A DNA stretch of 5,980 bases, taken from NCBI GenBank assembly GCA_947372535.1, contig CANBUA010000281.1, forward strand, positions 1 through 5,980. Direction: 5' to 3'. A program made the position numbers and the translations under genes. This stretch comes from Burkholderiales bacterium. GTDB lineage: Bacteria > Pseudomonadota > Gammaproteobacteria > Burkholderiales > Burkholderiaceae. A model generated the notes under the pieces. That model was given only the letters and a program-made list of their open reading frames with translations. It was not told the origin of the DNA and ran no database searches. Below, piece after piece: positions 1 to 5,045 of this stretch (positions within the stretch are counted from its first letter, which is position 1; each line of letters opens with the position of its first letter).

Positions 1-206
1 CCCAGGCCCAGGCCCTGAAGCTGGCGGCCAAGCCCGTGGCCTCCTTGCGTGTGACCAAGGCCTTGATGAAGCAGCCGCAAGTGCAACTGCAAGCCTTGAT
101 GCAGGAGGAGATCAAGCACTTTGGCGAGTTGCTGCGTGGCCCGGCCGCCAAGGAGGCGATCAGCGCCGTGATGGAAAAGCGCAAGCCTGATTTCTCGAAA
201 TGCTGA
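1..206 (+). CDS. Enoyl-CoA hydratase/isomerase family protein, C-terminal end (5' partial)
   Basis: The reading frame entering at base 3 gives 67 residues, ending at a TGA at 204-206. The visible tail reads ALKLAAKPVASLRVTKALMK near its start, then EEIKHFGELLRGPAAKEAI, then a terminal MEKRKPDFSKC. This matches the C-terminal helices of crotonase-fold proteins: a segment after the acyl-CoA pocket with a conserved KAL(M/L) helix, then the FGE.L..PAAKEAI...MEKRKPDF trimerisation tail typical of proteobacterial enoyl-CoA hydratases. Members hydrate or isomerise 2-enoyl-CoA thioesters in fatty-acid or aromatic-acid breakdown. The oxyanion-hole and catalytic glutamate regions lie outside the window, so the exact reaction cannot be assigned. 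The frame is open from the left edge, so the start is missing. A hairpin 26 bp after the stop may end its transcript. Confidence 0.85.
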   Translation, partial: QAQALKLAAKPVASLRVTKALMKQPQVQLQALMQEEIKHFGELLRGPAAKEAISAVMEKRKPDFSKC

Positions 207-231
207 GTCGCCCAAGCATCTGACCAATTGC

Positions 232-264
232 AATGCCAGATCTGACATCTTTGTCTCTGGCATT
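232..264 (+). terminator. Strong hairpin after the enoyl-CoA hydratase gene, possible terminator without a T tract
   Basis: AATGCCAGA at 232-240 is perfectly complementary to TCTGGCATT at 256-264. Inside it, GACA (244-247) pairs with TGTC (252-255) around a TCTT loop, leaving a 3-base bulge at 241-243. That makes about 13 base pairs in total. The base run after it is AACCCTTTG, not a T tract, so it is not a classical intrinsic terminator. Its place 26 bp after a stop codon suggests a transcript 3' end or an RNase-blocking stem. The dyad is seen directly; the role is inferred. Confidence 0.45.
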
Positions 265-303
265 AACCCTTTGTGGCCCCCGGAGCGCGGGGTGGGTTGG
301 TTC

Positions 304-321
304 CGATGCTCAGCAGCATCG
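304..321. repeat. 7-bp inverted repeat with 4-base loop upstream of the esterase gene
   Basis: CGATGCT at 304-310 and AGCATCG at 315-321 are perfect reverse complements around CAGC. The element lies about 45 bp before the esterase start and just upstream of a CTGACA hexamer (326-331) resembling a -35 box. It could be an operator or an mRNA hairpin. Only the symmetry is visible; no regulator can be named from it. Confidence 0.35.
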
Positions 322-325
322 CAGA

Positions 326-352
326 CTGACAAAATTCTGGCGTTGTTACAAC
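326..352 (+). promoter_or_regulatory. Weak candidate promoter for the esterase gene
   Basis: CTGACA at 326-331 matches the sigma-70 -35 consensus at 5 of 6 bases. TACAAC at 347-352 matches the -10 consensus at 4 of 6, but the spacer is only 15 bp. The -10-like box is part of a perfect dyad, GTTGTTACAAC (342-352), which could be an operator overlapping the promoter. If used, the transcript would start close to base 360 and have a very short leader that excludes the putative Shine-Dalgarno at 355-358. That argues against it, so confidence is low. Confidence 0.2.
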
Positions 353-366
353 ATGAGACATTTGCC

Positions 367-1599
367 ATGAATCGTCGTCTGATTGCACGTCTGAGCACGG
401 GCGCTGCCCTCGCCATGTCCGCGCTGGCCCCTGCCGTGGCGGCCGATGTGGGCCCCGCGCCTACCGCCTTCATGAAGTGGGAAGCCATCGAGTTGCCCGC
501 CTCGACCGGCGCCTCCTGCGGCAACGGCACGCCTTATCGCTTCTTCGTGAACCGTTCGACGAACGCCACCAACAAAGACAAGACCGTGATCGTGTTCGAA
601 GGCGGCGGCGCTTGCTGGGAGCAGAACACCTGCCTGGGCAAGGGCGGCTTGCTGGCCGCCTCCAACCCCAATGGCGTGGCCAAGAACTACATGAGTGCCG
701 GCATCAACCTGGCGGCTTTTGGCCTGTCAACGCCTTTCAGCTCGCGCACCAACCCGCTGCAGAAGGTGCAGACCCAGACCTGGAACATCGTCTATGCGCC
801 CTATTGCACGGGTGACGTCCACTCGGGCAACAAGGTCGGCACCTACAACGATGCCGATCCCAAGAAGCCTTTGACGTATTACCACCGTGGTGGCATCAAT
901 GGCGAAGCGATGGCGGCTTGGCTGGGCAAGTACATGGCCAAGCCCAGCAAGCTGCTGGTGACGGGCTTCTCCGCTGGCGGCACGGGCGCGACCTCCAACT
1001 ACGGGTGGATCCGCCTGGCCATGGAGCCCAAGCAATCGGCGCTGCTGGCCGACTCGGGCCCGCTGTTCCCTGCGCCGCGTGGTGCCTCGCCGGTGGATTA
1101 CCCTTCCGTGCCTTTGCAGAACAAGGTGCGTGAAGCCTGGGGCGTCGATGGCCCCGATGGCCTGGCCACCAAGCTGATTGCGCGTTACCCGGAGGCTGGC
1201 ACGGTGGATGATCTGGGTTCATTGACGCCCGGCCTGGCCAGGGTCTTCCCGCAGGACCGCCTGGGCTTTGCCGTGTTCCAGCAGGACGGCATCTACTCCG
1301 ACTTCTCGTACTCGAAGTTCTACCCCGAGATCGACAAGGCCTCAGGTAGCGCCCGCGACAAGCTGCTGAATGTGCGTTGGGTCAAGGACGTGGCCAACTG
1401 GGTGGGTGTGATGAACCCGCAAAGCAACATCGGCTACTACATCCCCGTGCGCCGTGGTTTGTTGAAGTCACATTGCTTGACGGTTGCGACCTTCGCCCAG
1501 ACCGGCATCAAAGAAGCCAACCTGGACAACGTCGGCGTTTTCGTCGACAACCTGCTGGATGCGTCCAAGCCCTTGATCCGGGCTTACGAAGGCCATTGA
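367..1599 (+). CDS. Secreted pectinacetylesterase/Notum-family serine esterase
   Basis: This encodes 410 residues. ATG 367 is chosen because it begins a clean Sec signal peptide (MNRRLIARLS, then a hydrophobic Ala/Leu stretch) with cleavage likely after AVA at residue 25. A weak GAGA ribosome site lies 8 bp upstream. The open frame extends back to 271, but that extension does not look like protein and would bury the signal peptide. Family signatures are EGGGACW (78-84, oxyanion region), YCTGD.HSG (146-154), the nucleophile elbow GFSAGG (200-205, Ser202), FQQDGIYSDF with Asp307 as probable acid, and KSHC with His369 as probable base. The product should be a periplasmic or extracellular alpha/beta hydrolase removing acyl or acetyl groups. 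Plant and bacterial relatives deacetylate pectin, and animal Notum removes a lipid from Wnt. No pectin genes are nearby, so the substrate is open. Length is normal for the family. It appears monocistronic, with hairpins on both sides. Confidence 0.82.
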   Translation: MNRRLIARLSTGAALAMSALAPAVAADVGPAPTAFMKWEAIELPASTGASCGNGTPYRFFVNRSTNATNKDKTVIVFEGGGACWEQNTCLGKGGLLAASNPNGVAKNYMSAGINLAAFGLSTPFSSRTNPLQKVQTQTWNIVYAPYCTGDVHSGNKVGTYNDADPKKPLTYYHRGGINGEAMAAWLGKYMAKPSKLLVTGFSAGGTGATSNYGWIRLAMEPKQSALLADSGPLFPAPRGASPVDYPSVPLQNKVREAWGVDGPDGLATKLIARYPEAGTVDDLGSLTPGLARVFPQDRLGFAVFQQDGIYSDFSYSKFYPEIDKASGSARDKLLNVRWVKDVANWVGVMNPQSNIGYYIPVRRGLLKSHCLTVATFAQTGIKEANLDNVGVFVDNLLDASKPLIRAYEGH

Positions 1600-1606
1600 T
1601 CTGCGC

Positions 1607-1631
1607 AGGTGGGGCACTGATGCCCCGACCT
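1607..1631 (+). repeat. Hairpin directly after the esterase stop
   Basis: AGGTGGGGCA (1607-1616) pairs with TGCCCC (1621-1626) and ACCT (1628-1631), with a single bulged G at 1627 and a CTGA tetraloop. It sits 7 bp after the esterase stop and one base before the intrinsic terminator hairpin. It may help stall polymerase or protect the 3' end. The pairing is visible in the sequence; the function is inferred. Confidence 0.45.
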
Positions 1632-1632
1632 C

Positions 1633-1668
1633 AAACCGCCAGTTCTCTTGAAGGGCTGGCGGTTTTTT
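1633..1668 (+). terminator. Intrinsic (rho-independent) terminator of the esterase gene
   Basis: AAACCGCCAG (1633-1642) is perfectly complementary to CTGGCGGTTT (1656-1665), a 10-bp GC-rich stem. The 13-base loop can extend the stem further through G-T pairs. The right arm runs into six consecutive T residues (1663-1668). It lies 34 bp after the esterase stop on the same strand, which is the classical arrangement. It separates the esterase from the downstream transport genes. Confidence 0.88.
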
Positions 1669-1732
1669 CATGCGCGCGTCATGGCGTGGTACGACAGTTG
1701 CATTAATGCGCCAAGAAGCATGCGGTTACGCC

Positions 1733-1760
1733 TTGTTGCCTATTTGTATCGGACTACAAA
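1733..1760 (+). promoter_or_regulatory. Weak candidate promoter for the TSUP permease gene
   Basis: The 186 bp between the terminator and the permease start is AT-richer than the flanking genes, as expected of a promoter region. The best hexamer pair I can find is TTGTTG (1733-1738) and TACAAA (1755-1760) with a 16-bp spacer. These match sigma-70 only partly: 3 of 6 and 4 of 6. It would give a leader of nearly 90 bases. A perfect palindrome, GCATTAATGC, lies at 1700-1709 just upstream and could be a regulator site. Confidence 0.22.
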
Positions 1761-1854
1761 ATTTCTTAGTCAAAAGGACTTGTAACATCAATCCCTCAAA
1801 CAGGCGGGTTGGCTGGGTGCCAGTGGGTTCAAGTTCCAAGGGAAGGCAGTACTG

Positions 1855-2640
1855 ATGGAAATCGTTTTGTTGACTTTCGTAGGCGCGCTGGCAGGCGTGA
1901 TCGCAGGCCTGGTCGGGCTGGCGGGCGGCATCGTCGTGGTGCCGGCGCTGACCTGGATGTACGGGCCGGAGGCCCTGCACACGGCCATCGTCATCTCCTG
2001 GTTCTCGGTGCTGTTCAACTCCATCGGGGCGGCCAGCAAGCAACTGCGCATGCGCACCCCCGACGAGCGGCGGCAGCTGCTGTCTGGCGCGCGTTGGTTC
2101 CTCATCGGCGCGGTGGTGATCACCCCCTTGATCTCCATGCTGGCCAGTGAAACCAAGCACTTGGTCAACAAGCAAATGGTCGCGGTGCTGCAGCTTTGCC
2201 TGGCCGCCGTGATGTTCTGGCCCATCAGCGAGAAGGCCCGGGAGCGCACCTCCAATGCGGCATTGGATGCGTCGTTTGGGGGCATCATTGGCGGCGTATC
2301 CACCCTGATCGGGGTGGGTGGCGGGACTTACACAATCGCTTACTTCGTGTATGGTTCAGGTGCTCGTTTTCGCGATGCGATTGCCACAGCCAACCTGACC
2401 GGTCTGACGATTGGTGCGTTGTCTGTGGCGGGATACCTGTCTTCCCAGGTGCTGTTCCAGCACCAGCCCGCCGAATCAGCCGGCCCCATTTCTGTGTACG
2501 GGATGGTGGCGATGATCGTGGCGGGGGTGGCAGCCGCGCCTCTGGGCGTGCGGCTTTCCCAGAAATTGCCCACGAAGACACTTCGTCAAATTCTCATTTT
2601 CGCGTTGATGGTCTCTGCAGGGCGCCTGTTGTGGACCTAG
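1855..2640 (+). CDS. TauE/SafE (TSUP) family membrane permease, probable anion exporter
   Basis: This encodes 261 residues rich in membrane helices, the usual length for the TSUP/DUF81 family. The two halves show the family's internal repeat: GLVGLAGGIVVVPAL (18-32) in the first membrane segment and GGVSTLIGVGGG (146-157) after the central loop. Further hydrophobic segments lie at about residues 43-60, 79-98, 107-124, 177-200, 212-231 and 244-260. The ATG at 1855 is preceded by a purine-rich GGAAGG at 1841-1846, 8 bp upstream, a reasonable ribosome site. Family members sit in the inner membrane and move small sulfur- or carbon-containing anions such as sulfite, sulfoacetate or organosulfonates, and in some cases other organic acids. 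The substrate cannot be read from the sequence. The binding-protein gene begins 10 bp after the stop, so the two are probably co-transcribed. The second repeat lacks the proline that follows the glycine motif in the first (Pro30), which is tolerated in the family. Confidence 0.88.
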   Translation: MEIVLLTFVGALAGVIAGLVGLAGGIVVVPALTWMYGPEALHTAIVISWFSVLFNSIGAASKQLRMRTPDERRQLLSGARWFLIGAVVITPLISMLASETKHLVNKQMVAVLQLCLAAVMFWPISEKARERTSNAALDASFGGIIGGVSTLIGVGGGTYTIAYFVYGSGARFRDAIATANLTGLTIGALSVAGYLSSQVLFQHQPAESAGPISVYGMVAMIVAGVAAAPLGVRLSQKLPTKTLRQILIFALMVSAGRLLWT

Positions 2641-2650
2641 CGGTACACAC

Positions 2651-3784
2651 ATGACCCGATTCCCCAGACTGCTTGTTTCGACTTTATTGTGTTTGTCTAG
2701 TTGGACAGTCTGGGGAGCAGAAGACATCCTCATCGGGCAGACGGCCGATTTTTCCTCGGTCGCTGGTGCGCAGATGAAGGAATTCAATGCGGGGGCCCTG
2801 GCGTATTTCAGCCAGGTCAACGCCAGGGGCGGCGTCAAGGGCCGGCCCATCAAGCTCGAATCCCGCGACGATGCCTTCGCGGCCGACAAGGCCGCAGTCA
2901 ATGCCAAGGAACTCATCGAGAAGGTCGGCGTGGTGGCCTTGTTCGGCACGCGCGGCACCGACCCGTCCGAGGCGGTGATGAAGCTGGCCGATGCCAACAA
3001 GGTGCCCCTGATCGGCCCCGTCACCGGCGCCGACTCCACCCGCGAAAGCGCCTACACCTACCCCGTGCGCGCCAGCTACCGCGACGAGGTCGACAAGATG
3101 CTGGTCCACATGTCCTTCGTGCCGGCCAAGCTGGCCCTGGTGGTGCAGGACGACAAGTTCGGCAACCCACTGGCCGCCTTCATCGAGAGCCAGATCAAGG
3201 CGCGCTACCCGACCACCAAGATCATCGTCAAGGTGAAGTTCCCGCGCAAGCAGCCTGACCTGTCGGCGCAGGCCCAAACGGTGATCGATGCCGAGCCCAA
3301 TGCCGTGATCGCGCTGTGCAACCCCACCTCCTGCGAAAACCTGGTGCGCAACCTGCACGACATCGCCAAGGCCAAGGCCAAACCGCGCCCCACGGTCTAC
3401 CAGACCTCCATCTCGGACATGTACTCGCAGTACAAGAAGCTGGGCCCGGATGTGGTGGCCGGCCACCCCTACAGCCAGGTGCTGCCTGACCCCAACCGCG
3501 GCGTGTCGGCCATGGTGCGCGAGTACCGCGCGGCCATGGCCAAGGTCAAGGCGCCTTTGAGCTACCGCACTTATGAAGGCTATGTGTCGGCGGCGGTGCT
3601 GACCGAAGCGCTCAAACGGGCGCGCAGCCTCACCCGCGCCGACATCGCCCAGGCGCTGGAGCAGGGCATGAGCAGCCCGGTGGAGTTTGGCGAGGTGTCG
3701 GTGCGTTATGCCTCAGGGGCGCACCGAGGCAGTTCGTTCGTGGATCTGGTGACGATCGACAAGATGGGGCGGCTGGTTCACTGA
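2651..3784 (+). CDS. Periplasmic ABC-type substrate-binding protein, Leu/Ile/Val-binding (type I) family
   Basis: This encodes 377 residues. The N terminus MTRFPRLLVSTLLCLSSW is a Sec signal peptide, cleavage likely near VWG (20-22). The Cys at 14 is not in a proper lipobox, so a soluble periplasmic protein is expected. The mature chain has type I periplasmic-binding-fold marks: DILIGQTADFS (25-35) as the first strand, a helix with AYFSQVNARGGVKGRPIKL (51-69), D..FAADKA (74-81), the GT.GT pocket loop (99-103), SYRTYEGYVSAAVLTEAL (304-321), and a C-terminal SSFVDLVTIDKMGRL typical of this group. Relatives bind branched-chain or other amino acids, amides, urea or aromatic acids for HAAT-type transporters. 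No permease or ATPase gene follows, so it is an orphan here; it could serve a distant transporter or work with the adjacent TSUP permease. There is no convincing Shine-Dalgarno before ATG 2651, but the next in-frame Met is residue 42, past the signal peptide, so this start is kept. Translation may depend on coupling. Confidence 0.85.
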   Translation: MTRFPRLLVSTLLCLSSWTVWGAEDILIGQTADFSSVAGAQMKEFNAGALAYFSQVNARGGVKGRPIKLESRDDAFAADKAAVNAKELIEKVGVVALFGTRGTDPSEAVMKLADANKVPLIGPVTGADSTRESAYTYPVRASYRDEVDKMLVHMSFVPAKLALVVQDDKFGNPLAAFIESQIKARYPTTKIIVKVKFPRKQPDLSAQAQTVIDAEPNAVIALCNPTSCENLVRNLHDIAKAKAKPRPTVYQTSISDMYSQYKKLGPDVVAGHPYSQVLPDPNRGVSAMVREYRAAMAKVKAPLSYRTYEGYVSAAVLTEALKRARSLTRADIAQALEQGMSSPVEFGEVSVRYASGAHRGSSFVDLVTIDKMGRLVH

Positions 3785-3794
3785 GTCCAGGCGC

Positions 3795-4535
3795 TCAAGC
3801 AGGACCCTGAAACCCACCGGCCCTGAACGTCAGCACCAAGGTATCCCGCCACCCCTGCCGGGCCGCATCCACCGGCTGAATGGGCGTGCTCTCATGGATG
3901 ACGCGCTCATCGTCCAGCACCAGCGCCGACCAAGGCTCGCTCAAAGTAAAGCGCACCCCATGTGGGCCGTTGGCCTCGAAGACGCGGGTCTCGCCGCCTT
4001 TGACTTCATGGCGATCCACCATGATCACCGCGACAAAATCCACGCCATCGCGGTGGGCGCCTTCGGGCGTTGGGCGGCCGATGCCGCCGGTGGTGTCCAC
4101 GCGGAACTGGTGCGCCTCCACGAACCATTGCCCCACCGGCTTGATGTGGGCCAGGGCTTGTCCAAGGTGGCCGATCAGCTTGAGCCAACTGGGGTGACTG
4201 GAGACCTGAGGCTGCACCGGCTCGAACCAGCGCTCAAAACCGCCGTGCAGGGCGTTGTAATTGACGCTCTGCCAATGGGCGCGGTGTGGCACGGCCTCCA
4301 CCAGGGCGGTGTCGGCCTGCACCACGTAGCAGCTGTGCCGCCGTGAGCGGTAATGCCCGCCATCGCGCAAATGCTGATCGCTGGGCAGGTCACCCCAGGC
4401 CTGGCTCAGGGTGGTGAGCTCGGCCGGTGCGGCGCCAGTGCCTTGGCACAGTTCATCGGACGTCATCACTGCCCAGCCCTGCTCACGCATGGCCGAGGGC
4501 AGTTGCTCAAAGCGCGTGGCGGCAACAGCTTGCAT
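3795..4535 (-). CDS. 2-oxoglutarate/Fe(II)-dependent dioxygenase family protein (PF10014 type)
   Basis: This encodes 246 residues when started at ATG 4535. The frame stays open to 4622, but those 29 extra codons would overlap the upstream gene, whereas ATG 4535 lies 7 bp after that gene's stop. The C-terminal half holds the double-stranded beta-helix. GAHRDGVDF supplies the first two iron ligands (His161, Asp163), DERVIHEST the third (His214), and GWRDTLVLTFR the arginine (Arg230) expected to hold the 2-oxoglutarate carboxylate. Additional conserved-looking blocks are HYRSRRHS (61-68) and GGIGRPTPEG (150-159). All catalytic residues are present, so it should be active. The family includes the Bacillus L-isoleucine 4-hydroxylase, so hydroxylation of a free amino acid or similar small molecule is possible, but the substrate is unknown. 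No signal peptide: it should be cytosolic. It is the last gene of the leftward group and converges on the binding-protein gene with a 10-bp gap. Confidence 0.85.
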   Translation of the reverse strand: MQAVAATRFEQLPSAMREQGWAVMTSDELCQGTGAAPAELTTLSQAWGDLPSDQHLRDGGHYRSRRHSCYVVQADTALVEAVPHRAHWQSVNYNALHGGFERWFEPVQPQVSSHPSWLKLIGHLGQALAHIKPVGQWFVEAHQFRVDTTGGIGRPTPEGAHRDGVDFVAVIMVDRHEVKGGETRVFEANGPHGVRFTLSEPWSALVLDDERVIHESTPIQPVDAARQGWRDTLVLTFRAGGFQGPA

Positions 4536-4542
4536 GGTCTTT

Positions 4543-4992
4543 TCAGGGACGGGCGTGGACCTGGCCGCCTTCAACGGCCACCCGTGCACCAACAGCGTAC
4601 TGCTGACCCAGGGTGAACTCACGCACCTTGCCGGTGTCCATGCGGATGCGCGTCACGAAGACGGTGGATTTTTTCGAGTTCTTCTCGATCTCGTTGCCGA
4701 CCGCACCGCCCGCCACTGCCCCGCCGACCGTGGCGATGGTGTTGCCCGAGCCGCGCCCGATCTGGTTGCCAACCACACCGCCGACCACGGCACCGGCGAT
4801 CATGCCCAGCCCGCTGCCTTTGCCGCGTTGGTGACGCGCGGTCACCTGCGTGACGGTGCCGCAGTGGTTGCAGGCCACGCTGGCGGCCGTGACAGGTACC
4901 ACGGCTGGGGCGGCCTGGCTCAAGGTGGGCGCAGCGATCAGGCCCAACAGGGCAATGGCGCTGAATCGGGTGATGACACGAGGGAACTTCAT
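4543..4992 (-). CDS. Glycine-zipper 2TM envelope protein (SlyB/17-kDa-antigen-like), with CxxC motif
   Basis: This encodes 149 residues starting at ATG 4992, which has a strong AAGGAG ribosome site 6 bp upstream. The N terminus MKFPRVITRFSAIALLGLIA and following residues form a Sec signal peptide, with cleavage likely after SQA at residue 27. There is no lipobox cysteine, unlike SlyB or the rickettsial 17-kDa antigen. The mature protein begins with a low-complexity Ala/Pro/Val stretch, then CNHC (41-44) and TVTQV. A glycine zipper follows at about 59-100, made of GMIAGAVVGGVVGNQIGRG and GGAVAGGAVGNEI as two short membrane-inserting helices. The charged C-terminal tail (TVFVTRIRMDTGKVREF, residues 110-126) resembles the family's beta-rich end. 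Such proteins sit in or span the outer membrane or periplasmic face and are linked to envelope integrity, but no enzymatic role is known. The oxygenase gene starts 7 bp after its stop, and the thioesterase gene lies 53 bp upstream on the same strand. Confidence 0.85.
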   Translation of the reverse strand: MKFPRVITRFSAIALLGLIAAPTLSQAAPAVVPVTAASVACNHCGTVTQVTARHQRGKGSGLGMIAGAVVGGVVGNQIGRGSGNTIATVGGAVAGGAVGNEIEKNSKKSTVFVTRIRMDTGKVREFTLGQQYAVGARVAVEGGQVHARP

Positions 4993-4998
4993 GGCGTA

Positions 4999-5010
4999 CT
5001 CCTTGGGGAG
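4999..5010 (-). promoter_or_regulatory. Ribosome binding site of the glycine-zipper gene inside a small hairpin
   Basis: On the minus strand the mRNA reads CTCC-CCAA-GGAG just before TACGCCATG. AAGGAG (5004-4999) is a near-perfect Shine-Dalgarno 6 bases from the start. GGAG can pair with the CTCC at 5010-5007 around a 4-base loop. Four GC-rich pairs could slightly mask the site. The ribosome site itself is clear and fixes the start; the masking is only a possibility. Confidence 0.6.
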
Positions 5011-5045
5011 AAAACAATGCGCACAGTGTAGGCCGATCGCCCGAA

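Noticed and set aside
271..366. N-terminal extension of the esterase frame back to ATG 271
   Set aside because: The added 32 residues are not protein-like, there is no ribosome site, the stretch covers the dyads, and ATG 367 starts a clean signal peptide.
1726..2303. Two minus-strand open frames of 149 and 171 codons opposite the permease
   Set aside because: They overlap a clear TSUP permease, have no ribosome site, and their composition is that of antisense GC-rich DNA.
2680..2696. Cys14 of the binding protein as a lipoprotein cysteine
   Set aside because: The residues before it are TLL, not a Gly/Ala/Ser-ending lipobox, and the signal continues through WTVWGA to a normal cleavage site.
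2684..3466. 260-codon open frame on the minus strand opposite the binding protein
   Set aside because: Its His/Gly/Val/Leu-rich low-complexity translation is typical of the antisense of a GC-rich gene, and the plus strand carries an unmistakable binding-protein family member.
4536..4622. 29-codon upstream extension of the oxygenase
   Set aside because: It would overlap the end of the glycine-zipper gene out of frame; ATG 4535 lies 7 bp after that gene's stop and begins the conserved-looking region.
4411..5031. 206-codon open frame on the plus strand
   Set aside because: It lies opposite the glycine-zipper and oxygenase genes, its translation resembles no family, and both minus-strand genes have clear domain signatures.
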